From the NCBI GenBank assembly GCA_014529385.2, contig CM043945.1, positions 144,577,741 through 144,641,740 on the forward strand: DNA of 64,000 bases, read 5' to 3'. The notes beneath the pieces are model-generated. The model was not told the DNA's origin and did no database searches. It saw only the letters and a list, made by a program, of their open reading frames with translations. Positions 1 to 10,560 of this stretch are shown in pieces (the stretch's first letter is position 1; each line of letters begins with the position of its first letter). Both the position numbers and the translations under genes were made by a program. The DNA is from Adiantum capillus-veneris. Taxonomy: Eukaryota > Streptophyta > Polypodiopsida > Polypodiales > Pteridaceae.

Positions 1-299
1 TCTTTCAAGCCAGTCATGTCTGGCATCTGTGCATCTGACCTCCGATGCTTCATGTAGTCATGCATGCATCTCCTCATCCAAGCATCGCTAAATGTATTCT
101 CCAGAGAGGGAACTGGAAACTCCCAATGCAGCGTAGCAATAAGATAATCCTTGGAGGCTTTATCTTGAGCCCTCCAAGAGACCATGACAGACTACAGTGT
201 GTCAGAAAACCTATCTACACAACTGTCGTATGCGGCCCATCACCTGCATCCCCTCAGGGGTCATAATGATCTCATCAGACATACGATTGATGAGGTAGG
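1..299. other. Unrecognised left-edge sequence, possibly decayed coding DNA
   Basis: No recognisable gene. The minus strand has an open stretch over roughly 1-190 with ordinary amino-acid composition (it reads in part HWEFPVPSLENTFSDAW), which could be the relic of a transposase or similar protein. I recognise no family and see a stop upstream. The short plus-strand frame at 45-266 has no supporting feature. Confidence 0.2.
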
Positions 300-548
300 T
301 GTATGGTCCATCGAACATAAATCTAGATCTAACATAAATCTAAATTTAGATCTGACGTAATTGCTAGTCCGCATGGTCCATCGAACATAAATCTAGATCT
401 AATTTAATCTTAAACACAAAATAAACCTAAATTTAATCTAATCTAACGTAAATCTAAATCTAACATGCGTAAATAAACCTAAACTAATCTAACATAAATC
501 TAACTCAAAATAAACCTAAATCTAAATCTAACCTAATCTTAAACGATA
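300..548. repeat. AT-rich degenerate TAAATCT-type repeat
   Basis: About 250 bp made of variants of AAATCTA, TAATCTAAC and TAAACCTAAA. A 31-bp block beginning TGGTCCATCGAACATAAATC occurs twice about 70 bp apart (302-332 and 372-402). The words resemble degenerate plant telomere repeat (CCCTAAA), but no run of true telomeric units exists, so I call it only an AT-rich repeat. Confidence 0.5.
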
Positions 549-550
549 AA

Positions 551-703
551 AAAGGAAAATGGTATAACCTTTCTATCACCCAAGTGTGGTAGATTGGTTA
601 TGTTGTTTCTCTCTTGAATAACAGGTCTTGAGTTCAACTCCTCGTCGGCTAGATCTTTAAGGTCTCTTGGGATAGTTTCCTATGACGTTAAAACTTTCTT
701 CTT

Positions 704-736
<33 letters not shown>

Positions 737-1117
737 CAATAAAAAGAGGAAAATGGTATAACCTTTCTATCACCCAAGTGTGGTAGATTGGTTATGCCAT
801 TTCCCACTTGAATAACAGGTCTTGAGTTCAACTCCTCGTCGGCTAGATCTTTAAGGTCTCTTGGGATAGTTTCCTACGATGTTAAAATTCTCTTTTTTTC
901 GGGTGTGTGTGTGTGTGGGTGTGGGTGTGTATGTGTGTGTGCCAATAAAAAGAGGAAAATGGTATAACCTTTCTATCACCCAAGTGTGGTAGATTGGTTA
1001 TGCCATTTCCCTCTTGAATAACAGGTCTTGAGTTCAACTCCTCATTGACTAGATCTTTAAGGTCTCTTGGGATAGTTTCCTACGACGTTAAAACTCTCTT
1101 CTTCTTCTTCTTCTTCT
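551..1117 (+). repeat. Three tandem copies of a tRNA-like (SINE-like) unit
   Basis: A unit of about 200 bp is present three times, starting near 551, 745 and 951. Each copy has a sequence resembling a Pol III A box (TGGTAGATTGGTT at 587, 781 and 987) and, 43 bp later, one resembling a B box (GAGTTCAACTCC at 630, 824 and 1030). Box order and spacing match tRNA-derived promoters. T-arm pairing is poor, so these are not tRNA genes. Each unit then runs into CTTCTT and (GT)n, followed by GCCAATAAAAAGAGG, which begins the next unit. A tRNA-derived SINE amplified in tandem through its GT tail is the best reading. The family is not known to me. Confidence 0.5.
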
Positions 1118-1118
1118 T

Positions 1119-1204
<86 letters not shown>

Positions 1205-1312
1205 CCTCTCTCAATGTGTGTGTATGCATTCTTCGTTTATGCATGTGTGTGTGTGTGTGTGTCTGTTTTTTGTTTATGCATGCTCTCTCTCTCTCTCTAA
1301 AACAAAATGTGG

Positions 1313-1368
<56 letters not shown>

Positions 1369-1457
1369 GAAAGAGGGGAAGGGAACATGAGAGAGAGGAG
1401 AGGCAAGGAGCATACCTGGCTCTCCTTCCTCTCCTCGTGTATGTGTGTGTGTGTGTG
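1093..1457. repeat. Compound microsatellite (CTT)n (GT)n (CT)n (GA)n
   Basis: CTT, GT, CT and GA runs with short interruptions. The long open frames on both strands here encode only repeats such as CVCV, SLSL, HTHT and RERE and are artefacts of the dinucleotides. The terminal GT run is the insertion target of the LTR element that begins at 1458. Confidence 0.9.
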
Positions 1458-1633
1458 TATAAGACCTAGGGTAACTGAACATAGGATCCTCCTCCCTACC
1501 GCCCCTTATATAGGCTAGCTCCTAGCACTTGCCCTAAGCGGATCCCCAGTCCGCACTGGTCCAGTCCAGGCCCTTGGCCTAGGTCCCTGACCCCCTAGGT
1601 TGGGCCTTGCCTCGTAGGACCCTTGTACTAACA
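1458..1633 (-). repeat. 3' LTR of element F
   Basis: On the minus strand it begins TGTTAGTACAAGGG and ends near GGTCTTATA. It matches 5566-5741 over its whole length with about 4% mismatch. A polypurine tract abuts its inner edge. Confidence 0.75.
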
Positions 1634-1826
1634 TTACTCCCCCTTAAGGAAGAGTTTTCATCCTCGAAAACACAAGTAGTAATATCTTCTTAAGAATACT
1701 GATGTTTCTTTATTAACGTCCCATAAGTGAGCCAGTTGTCTGTATGACCGATAATTGGTGCAGTGAGTAGGTTCAATGAAACCAAGAGCAACATCTTGAT
1801 TTTCAACATTGTTGTCCGTTTGCAAC

Positions 1827-1970
1827 CACTTGGGTCTAAATGGTAACTCCATTTATGACTCACTTGAGTACTGTAAAGGAGTAACCACAACTAAGAGTCA
1901 CTTGGGTCTAAATGGTAACTCCATTTTTAACTCACTTGAGTACTGTAAAGGAGTAACCACAACTAAGAGT
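1827..1970. repeat. 72-bp tandem duplication
   Basis: Two adjacent 72-bp copies (1827-1898, 1899-1970) start CACTTGGGTCTAAATGG and differ at about three positions. They lie in the decayed interior of element F. No function is evident. Confidence 0.85.
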
Positions 1971-2404
1971 TGTCCAAAGGCATAACCAGTTTTCAGATCT
2001 TCTGAAGGTACTGGAATAATGCAAGGAAACCTTGGCGTAACTTTCCATGCAGTTGTGAGCTAGATTTCCTACTCGCCTGAGTATCTTGAAAAGTCCATAG
2101 ATAAGGACTACAAAGAACTACATGTTCATCCCTAATGAAGGTTACTTGCCAACATACTTTGTCAGCACACCTGGTAAGTCCTTGACGTATGAAAGTATTG
2201 ACACAATCTCCAACCCCACCACAAGAGGTGTTCAAAGTCGAAAATCGTACTTAAGCAAATTCTAGAATAGGGAGAAAATCCTCTATTCAGAAATGCGTTG
2301 TGCTAACGTATGCTCTTAGTAGATCTTTTAGCACAAGATTACTCTTTGTAATCTGCCTATCCCCTTGGATAACTGACAGTACTGAGGTGTGTTTTCCTCA
2401 CGGG

Positions 2405-2620
2405 TTACAAACAGTCATCCCAGATGACTGGTAAACGGGGAATCACAGCAGTGTATAACATTGGTGAGGAATCATCAATGTCCGAAATAACCATCGTGGT
2501 TAACTTGAAAAAATCCACAAACTCCCAAACCGAACCATGACCTCTATTGGTGATTAGTAGACCCAAAAGGAATCTCATAGAGTGGTCCACGTAGAGTGCA
2601 AAATGCTTCATAAACAACAA
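2405..2620 (-). pseudogene. Trace of Ty3/gypsy-like integrase core in element F
   Basis: A 71-codon frame contains a stretch resembling the start of a Ty3 integrase core: an S-M-x-F-x-L-G-L block, then R-G-H-x-S-x-W and V-D-x-F. The first catalytic Asp, normally just after S-M, is not present (R replaces D). The position near the 3' LTR fits the pol order for a minus-strand element. Similarity is short, so this is a tentative relic call. Confidence 0.4.
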
Positions 2621-5370
2621 TCCGAGGAATATGCATGCCGTTCCAAATCAACATTTGCTAAACACTAGGGCCCATAACACCTAGTGTGCATGCATTTAGC
2701 AAAAACTAACCCAAACTTGTATATCCATAATGATCCTTGCCAATACTTATGGCAAATGTGATGCGCTTAGCACACATTAAAAAGAATGTAAAAAGTTCTG
2801 AAAAGAAACTAAATACTTTTAGTTGCAATCTTTTAAAAGCCTTGCTGAAACGTCTAAATCACAATAGAAGGTGAAACATTGATCACTTCTAGGTACAGAC
2901 AATGAAAACTTTTTCATTAACAAATTATAGCCTTGCTATATGTATAAACAATCATCTGTAATGTTGTGTAGCAGTACTTGTACCTTAACAGGTCATTCTA
3001 AGTATCTGACAGTTTCTGGCCACGAAATCGCTCTTGATACGTCGTGCTAAAAATGGTCTAGAAAACAGATGTGACTAGCACCTAGGGACTTTGTCGTGAC
3101 ACATAATTGAAATAATGGTGCCAGTGTCAGTCCAGAGACTCATATTCTCCACATGTGGAATATGTCTCATGTAAGGATGTGTAAAAAAGAACATCCTTCA
3201 AGTACAAGATGTACTTGTGTGTGGAGGAACTGCAAAACACTCCGCGACAAGAGTGAGAGGGACCCTCATTATCTTGCTCCACACTGACTAAACCGAACTC
3301 CTTGAGTTCCTAGACCATGTTGTATCCCATGTGACAACATGTGCCAAATTGAACCCTACAAGGAGGTTCGTAACAGCATAAGACATAAAGATAGATTGGA
3401 CACTTTGCCCAAAATACTTTGTGCCAACATGCCCTTGGCATGGCTCTATAGCATTCAAGCGTACTTAGACGTCTTGAAAAACCACGCAAAGCATACTAAA
3501 AATGGAATAACACCAAATCAATAGATGCGTACCTGGAACCTAATGTACACTTACCTGTATTCAAATGGAGAGGAGCATGTCCCCTACCTGAAAGAAAACA
3601 AACAGCATTGCATTGGGAACCCTGGGTGTTGCCTTTGCAATCCAAGCCCTTGGATTAGAATCTATGTAGTCAAACCCCTTGGTAAGACTCTTTGTAGAAA
3701 CTGCTCAACTAGCAGCAGATAACGGTAAACAACATAGTCAACCGTGTGGTAGATTGCGGAATTCTTTCCTTGAAAGTATAACTGGGAGAGATTAACTGTG
3801 CAGATCAAACTGTGATCCTTAATACCTATGGGGTGATGCAGCAACGGGTCGTACCCCAAAACAGTATGTCCATAGACACGCCGTAGTGCTATAGTGAGAG
3901 CAAGAAATCCACATAAGTCAGATGTCTAGCTCGTATTAACAACCATGCTATCTCAACTGTGCACTGCCTCTAGACTCCATGGTATAGGTCAGCTGATGTA
4001 AGTGCAAGAGTATCAAAAACTCAACTTGAGCATCGCACTAGAAACAAATAGTGAAAAAATGACACCCTTAACATCTATAATGACAAGACTCTTGCGTGTC
4101 CATTAACGTCGATGTGTACTTCCTTGGGTATGTTTTGAAAACAATCACCCAAAGAATGCCAATAGTTGGGTCTTACCCTTCTCCTAACATCGGCTCTTAG
4201 TCTCTGTTCGGCTCATAGCCCTTATACAAAATAGTGTTCAATCGACGAACCAATGAAGAGTAATTTGGGTAGCATCGTAGCCATGTGCTAGCTGTGAGTT
4301 AGAGCACCTTGGCTCAAGCTGACTCACGAGCAGAATATGTATCAAAAGCTTCTTAGAAGAGTTTCGTTATTCTTGAAAGAAATAAGAAAAAGAGAGAAAA
4401 GAAGAGCATGCTGGGCTGAGGAACTTTCCTATAATTTGTAGAGTGTGTGCCAAGAACGTGTGCTCTTAGACATCTTATGCCTGAATTGCAGCTTATCCTA
4501 TAAGCATTCCACAATCTGTCTGTATGACGCTCTCATCGAGAGAGGCAACAAAAAACACAAGTTAAGTCTTGACCATCTACCGTGTAGGGTCGTGACTGTA
4601 TGAGGATGACTTGAAAGGGGCACCTTGCCGGTGAATCTAGACGAAATTGTAGGTTCTTTTTAGTATTGTTGAGTGTTGATAGCAACCAACAATCCATCCG
4701 TCTGTATGAGGATGCACTATGAAGTATCTCCCAGATACAAACATCCTTTGACATGTACCGATTTCCGACCAAAATTCCTTGAAGCCACGAACTCAATTCC
4801 CGCGTCTTTTATCCGTCATGGAAACCCATGGATGAGCGGCAATTGTGCTCCTGCAGCTTGTGTTCCAGCCCACCATGGAAAAAGTCCGCACCTGGGATGG
4901 CTTGCAGAGCCTGTGGTGGACGGTGGCCGTTTGTGACATGCAACAAGAGGTGCATGCATAGCATGGGCTGCCGCCCTTAGTAAGAGTGGGCGCCCTATTT
5001 CAAAGGCCCTATTTTTTGAAAAAAAAAAAACATAACATGAACTTCCTAGCTATGGCGGATCGACTGCGCGCAGAGATAACGCCATGCCCGCGGCCTGTGT
5101 TGCTCGACACAGCGCGCTCATGAAGCGAGCTTTGCTCCCCAGCCCGGCACACTCCCGTCAGGCCAAACAGTATGCGATTCCAAGCAGGTCGACGGGTTCC
5201 CAAATTCGATGCAAGGTCGGCTTCACACGCGGCCTCCTCAGCTCTGGAGGGACTGCATCCCATAACCATGCTTGCTGTCATGCCTTGACGATGTTTTCGC
5301 CATGCAACTTGATGCACGACCTTACCCTCCTTTGCATGGATTTTCATGAGACCTAAACTTCGCCAGGGCT
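2621..5370 (-). other. Decayed interior of element F, no identifiable domain
   Basis: About 2.7 kb between the integrase trace and the GA microsatellite. Only short frames of fewer than 115 codons occur, and none shows a reverse transcriptase, protease or gag motif that I can recognise. A 10-base poly(A) lies near 5020. Confidence 0.6.
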
Positions 5371-5481
<111 letters not shown>

Positions 5482-5565
5482 ATGCATCTAAGTAAGGCTT
5501 CCTCCTCCTCCGCAAGGCTTCCTCCTCCTCCATAGCTCCTCCCTCCCCCTGAGCTTTGATACCAA

Positions 5566-5741
5566 TATAAGACCTAGGGTAACTGAACATAGGATCCTTC
5601 TGCCTACCGCCCCTTATATAGGCTAGCTCCTAGCACTTGCCCTAAGAGGATCCCCAGTCCGCACTGGTCCAGTCCAGGACCTTGGCCTAGGTCCCTGACC
5701 CCCTAGGTTGGGCCTTGCCCCGTAGGACCCTTGTCCTGACA
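5566..5741 (-). repeat. 5' LTR of element F
   Basis: Matches 1458-1633. On the minus strand it starts TGTCAGGACAAGGG and is followed on its inner side by the primer-binding complement GCTTTGATACCA at 5553-5564. Confidence 0.75.
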
Positions 5742-5839
5742 GTGTGTGTGTGGAGAAGAAAGAGAGAGAGAGAGGGAGAGTGCGGGTTACCTTTGCTTAC
5801 TTAAGCGCTGAAAATTCAAATCTGAGATCTGAGTTCTCG

Positions 5840-6002
5840 GACGCTCTCGGTTATTTTTTTACCCCTGTCGACGTCGCTATAGGCGTCGCTATGAGCGTCG
5901 CTAAGTTACAAGTAAACTAGCGACGCCCATAGCGACATCGTGGGTTTTCACTTTTGAACGTCGCACTGCGAGCGTCACTAATGTGAAGTACCTCTTGTAG
6001 TG
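5840..6002 (-). mobile_element. Terminal region of a CACTA (En/Spm-type) DNA transposon
   Basis: The right edge reads CACTACAAGAGG on the minus strand (6002 to 5991), the terminal sequence typical of plant CACTA elements. Next to it lie subterminal repeats of GTCGCTA or its complement at 5873, 5885, 5897, 5918 and 5930. They include an 18/19-match inverted repeat (5873-5891 against 5918-5936, 26-nt spacer). Clustered subterminal repeats of this kind are transposase-binding regions in the family. I could not find the matching left terminus or a 3-bp duplication, so only one end is supported. Confidence 0.6.
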
Positions 6003-6940
6003 CAGGAGGATCACCAGGTGATATTGTTCATAGAAGGTCTCAAGAACGAACACCTCAAGAAGGATTTACATTTGAAAGAATGTATATACAGAGAAGCCTT
6101 GAGGGATGCAAATGCAAGATCAATATATTCTAGGTCAGCCACCGTGGACCAAGCTCTACAAAAACAACACCGCAACCATAAACACAAATGAACTCCAAAG
6201 AGCTTGTGGAAGAACTTGTCAGAAGAATGGGACCAAAGTTGGGAATCCCAAACTAGAGAATCCTGCCCTTGAGACGATGTTTAACTTGTGGAGGATACAA
6301 CACCACAATGCCCTATGTTGCCTCAGCCATATCCTAAGCCAAAGTGGTGTGCAATTGAAAACAAGTAGATGAATCATACCATCAAGGAATGCTATTATAA
6401 TCACGGGAAAATTTAAGGAAAGGCCTCATCAACCCAACCCCCCATATTATCAAATATGTCAGCAAACCCTTAGTATCAACCCAATAAGTCCACACCACCA
6501 CCATCAAGATATATTTTAGGACCAATGAATCTGCAACTGTGAGCTAAAAAACCAAGACTGATATAGGCCATCAACCACCACTATCAAGAGATAATCGAGC
6601 TGCAGTGAGGTATGCATATTCAAAACAATACCCGGAAGAAAACTCTTTAGTGCTTGTACAAATGTTTCATGAGGAAGAATCCCAGGGACATTATCATCAT
6701 AATGACCACTACCTACCAATGGCCATGGGAACCTATGACAAGGAAACTATCATCTCATCTTCTACAGCCTTAGAGCCAAAGAAGATCTGTCTAAATCAAG
6801 GCAAGGGATTTATCCTCAGTCAGGGGACTTTGATGTTCATAGCTAACCAAGGTGAAGCCCTTCATATCTTCAAAGACAATATGCACAACAAACTAAACAA
6901 AGCATATGCCAAACAACCAAAAACACGTGTGTAGTCAAAA
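6003..6940 (+). pseudogene. Ty3/gypsy gag relic
   Basis: The first frame (6003-6191) contains L-F-I-E-G-L-K-N-E-H-L-K-K, typical of the end of a retrotransposon gag domain. It is followed in broken frames by a cysteine/histidine cluster (W-C-A, N-H-T-I-K-E-C-Y-Y near 6345-6400) like the gag tails of some gypsy elements, and a 109-codon acidic/glutamine-rich segment (6605-6934). The CACTA end abuts the 5' side, so the rest of gag is missing. Several frameshifts make it non-functional. Confidence 0.5.
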
Positions 6941-7175
6941 GAAGGCTTTCTATCATGCCATGCTTCATATGGAGTCATAGACTGCAAAGCTTTTGTGGCA
7001 CACGTGAAAATTAAAGGATATTCCTAATGGCTTAAAAATAAATTAAAAGGTGCTCCTAGTTCAAAGATTCCACTAAAAACAAGAAAAACGATGCGTTAAT
7101 CTAGAGCGCGTAACGATAGGCAATATTACCTAAGAAAGATTTTCAACAATATTACCTAAGAAAGATGAATACAAC

Positions 7176-7226
<51 letters not shown>

Positions 7227-7440
7227 CGCTAAAGAGAACTTAAAAGAAAACGCTAGAGGAAAAATGAAAGAGCAAAGAAATCACCTATTTTTATGGATAC
7301 AAAAGGGCTTTTGACTTTCCATCTTCATTCGTCTTTTGACTTTCCACCTTTATCTGTCTTTTCATTTCCTAAACTCACCCTTCATTTATGCACTTAATAT
7401 GTCTTGAAAGAATTTTTATTTTTTTGAGGTTGGGGAGACC
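6941..7440. other. No gene seen; includes (GA)n at 7173-7222
   Basis: AT-rich remnant between the gag relic and the copia integrase. A pure GA microsatellite of about 50 bp lies at 7173-7222. No frames of interest. Confidence 0.6.
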
Positions 7441-7492
7441 TAACAGCCTCAAGCCAAAACAAATGCGACAGAGCTTGACTTTTGACCATACA

Positions 7493-8754
7493 TCATGCCA
7501 TTTTTGTAAGTAACATGTTTTTCCTCTCAGCAACACCATTTTGTTGAGGTGTATACGGCAGTGTACATTGGTGTTTTATCCCATGACTAGCCAGAAATGC
7601 ATTAAGTTCATGAGACATATACTCCCCCCCTTGATCAGAACAGAGGGTGCCCATAGTACATTTTGAGACATTTTCAGTCATAGCCAAAGATTGTTTGAAG
7701 CACATAAATACTTTGGGCTTTGCTTTAAGTGGATACACCCATGCATCCGTAATCATCAATGAAAGTCACAAAGTAAAGGTAATTGCCCAAGGACGGAGTT
7801 TGCATGGATCCACTGAACCATCATTAGGAAACTATGAACGTTGCATCTTACCCAAAATACAACCTTCACAAACATGTTTGGCAGGTGCTTCAAAAGGTGG
7901 CAAAGAAGCAACCATATCAATTTTTTGCAAATGTAACAAATTGGAAAACTTCAGATGATCAAAACGTGCATGCCAAAGTTTTGCATTTGAACAGCCTTTG
8001 AATATACAACAACATTTGCAAAATTCTGACCACACTTGTCATATAAAGTGAGCTTATATAGCCAACGATATAAAATGCAAGATGCAACAATTTCATCACC
8101 GAAACTGAGATCATGTAATGTACATATGTCATCCATCAACAAGTGTAAAAGAACTTCCATTTACAGCAGTCAGCACAATATTTCCATTTCCCTTGATCCA
8201 ATAACGGGAATTTTGGCCCAAGTGACTAAATTCCCATGAGGGACATCCTCAAGAGAGGTAAACAAGTCACGATGAGAGGTAATGTGCTTTGTAGCTCCAC
8301 TATCAAAGTACCACACATGAGCATCTACATGAATTGACAAACATGCATCACAGATAGAAGGATCATAAGTGCACTATGCACTAAAAGCCCATTTTGCATG
8401 AACATCGGCATCACAGTCTCCTTTCACACAATAGCTGCATTTGTAGTGGAACCAGCATTAGTAGTGGAACCAGCCTCTTTCTTCTTAGCCTCTTTGGCCT
8501 TCAACTTTGGCCATTGCTTGATCAAGTAATCATTAGCTTTACAATAATGTCAACACATCTTCTTTTTCCCCTATCACCAGAATTCCCAGATGAAGTGCTA
8601 CCAGCAGAAGCATTAGGAACATGTGATTTACCACTTGCAGAAGAGCCATGAGAAGTGGCTACATTGTTGTTACCACCTTTTTGTTGAGCAACTATAAAGG
8701 CCTGCTCAATTGCACACTGTCTAGTCATGTTTTTTCTAGAAAGTGGTCGGTTTT
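7493..8754 (-). pseudogene. Copia element, gag tail to integrase (left piece)
   Basis: Minus-strand Ty1/copia coding sequence, with domains in order from right to left. It starts with a Ser/Gly-rich gag tail (8767-8522), then a degenerate zinc knuckle near 8545 followed by a lysine-rich segment. Next is the protease motif W-Y-F-D-S-G-A-T near 8290-8315. A GAG-pre-integrase zinc segment with L-W-H-A-R and C-E-G-C follows (about 7990-7850). The integrase core comes last: S-D-Q-G-G-E-Y with the second catalytic Asp, and N-G-V-A-E-R-K-N with the Glu (7759-7493). Frameshifts separate the parts. Everything after the integrase core (RT, RNase H, 3' LTR) is absent, so the element is truncated on the left. 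It continues on the far side of chromovirus E at 17684. Confidence 0.85.
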
Positions 8755-8864
8755 CCAACTTAACCAATATTCTAGCTTTTTCTCCCCTGGCACTTCCCCA
8801 TATTAAATGATCAGTTTAACATGAGAAAATCATTTAGGAGAATTAGATATTAGTTATTATGACA
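8755..8864 (-). repeat. Truncated 3' LTR of element E (first 110 bp only)
   Basis: Matches 17574-17683, the start of the 5' LTR (TGTCATAATAAC on the minus strand), with about five mismatches. It stops at CCAACTT, and copia gag sequence follows directly. The polypurine tract AAGAGAGAGGTAA (8865-8877, minus) lies at its inner edge. About 1.46 kb of LTR is missing. Confidence 0.85.
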
Positions 8865-9229
8865 TTACCTCTCTCTTGAAATCATAGTCGTCCTCAATTA
8901 TGGGGTAGAGAAGATAAAGCATATTCATTAGTCCTTTTTCTAGCGGGTAGAGGATCCCTATGTTACCCTACGACATCGTTCCAGAATGGATGACTAGTCC
9001 ATTTGGCGCTTGAGAGCCTAATCTGCCGTCGCAAGTATGTCTGCACATTAGTCCTATCAATCTTCCACAGTAGAGTGACAAGCTCTACTTGGTGTTTGGG
9101 AGACGTCGTCTCCAAAACTTGATCCAAGCATGCATACTACTTCACATTTGTGCACAATAAAGAAAAAGAGAGTCTTATAAGACAAAATCTTTGTTCATTT
9201 TAAACATTTGTACATTTGCTTACTCTAGG

Positions 9230-9738
9230 GAAGCATTGACACGGTTTAGGTTATCCTTTAATTGTATGCCTTGCATCCATCTAGCATCTTCAAAAGGATA
9301 ATTCTTAAACTTAATAAGATATCGTCGGATAGTCTTACCGCCTCTTAATACCTTGTCTTCATGTCAAAGAATGGACTCGGACTGCAGCACCTCTTCTTGG
9401 TCCTCGATCTCCGATGGGTCTTCAATAGTTGGTCCTTGAGGTGGCTCTCCTTTGTAAGGCTTTAGTAGGCTCACATGGAAAGCATTGTGTATGAGCCATT
9501 GGCTGGGCAACTTGAGTTGATAGGCCATCTCATTGATTGGCCTAAGAATCTGGAAGGGACCATAGTACCTTTTTGCTAACGTAGCATAGTACTTTTGGTG
9601 TCCCATAGGATTCTTGCCCGTCATGTGCCCTGGGAAATTTGAATAAGACCCAATCATTTTCCTTAAAGTCTTGGGCTCTTCTATGCTTATCAGCAGCCTC
9701 TCAGCAGCAGCCTTTTGCCTTTGTTGTGAGATAGACAT
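9230..9738 (-). pseudogene. Element E integrase C-terminus and chromodomain
   Basis: The frame 9738-9364 carries the SH3-like tail of chromovirus integrase (Y-Y-G-P-F-Q-I-L, then I-H-N-A-F-H-V-S-L-L-K-P-Y). After a frame change near 9364, the minus strand continues as a chromodomain core: R-R-Y-L-I-K-F-K-N-Y-P, then D-A-R-W (about 9364-9270). Chromodomains in this position are known to steer integration toward particular chromatin. Aromatic-cage residues are only partly recognisable. Confidence 0.75.
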
Positions 9739-9813
9739 AGCATCCTTAATCTTTTGCCTTTGCTGTGAGATAGAGGTAGCGTCCTTAATCTTTTGGAAAG
9801 ATTCTTGTAGGTC

Positions 9814-10560
9814 TCAACTATACTCATATGCAGCGAACATCTTCCCTTGTACATTAAGTAGCAGGGGACTTTTTGATCTTCCGTCAATTACCTCCAAAGG
9901 TGCTTTTCCCGTGGAAGTATGTACAGTGTTGTTGTAGGAATACTCCACTAAGGGTAAGTACTTCTCCCATTGGGACCTTTGATTTACTTCCGTTACATAG
10001 GATTTTAGTAGATCAAGAATTGTTAGGTTAGCTATTTCACTTTGGCCATCCGTTTGCGGGTGATAGACCGAAGAGAAGTTTAGCCTTGTCCCTAAATTCT
10101 CAAAGAGACCCTTCCAAAAATTACTGGTCATTCTAGGATCTCTATCCGACACTATGGACATTGGCAAGCCATGGTACTTGAAGATTTGTGAAATGAAGAG
10201 GGTTGCCATTTGGTGGGATTTGATAGTCTTTTTGACAGGTATAAAATGAGCTTGTTTACTGAACCTACTATTGTCCATATTCCCGTATTGTCATGAATAG
10301 ACTTAGGCAATCCAAAGATAAAATCCATGGATATGCTCTCCCATGGTGAATTAGGGATTGGCAAATGTTGAAGCAATCCAGGTTGCTTTCCTCTATCAAA
10401 CTTCGTCTTTTGGCATACCACACATTTAGAAACATACTCTTGTATGTTTGGTTTCATGGTAGGCCAATAGAAATATGTTTCAATGCCTTTTAGGGTAGAC
10501 TGAATCCCTCTATGCCCTGCATAAGGAGGAGCATGAGATTCATGCATTACTTTCTCACGT
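9814..10560 (-). pseudogene. Element E integrase, frameshifted
   Basis: Two overlapping frames make up the integrase. The upstream frame (10547-10152) has the H-H-C-C zinc segment (H-R-G-I, C-V-V-C) and the first catalytic Asp in S-M-D-F-I-F-G-L-P. A frameshift near 10270 moves the sequence into the frame 10278-9814. That frame has the second Asp in V-S-D-R-D-P-R and the Glu in D-G-Q-S-E. All three DDE residues are therefore present, but not in one frame. Confidence 0.85.

Noticed and set aside
300-548. Interstitial telomere
   Set aside because: Words are only loosely telomere-like and never form consecutive CCCTAAA units.
587-641. True tRNA gene
   Set aside because: A and B boxes are present but acceptor and T-arm pairing fail.
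1045-1518. Long frames on both strands (157, 114 and 108 codons) at 1045-1518
   Set aside because: They encode only dinucleotide-repeat peptides from GT/CT runs.
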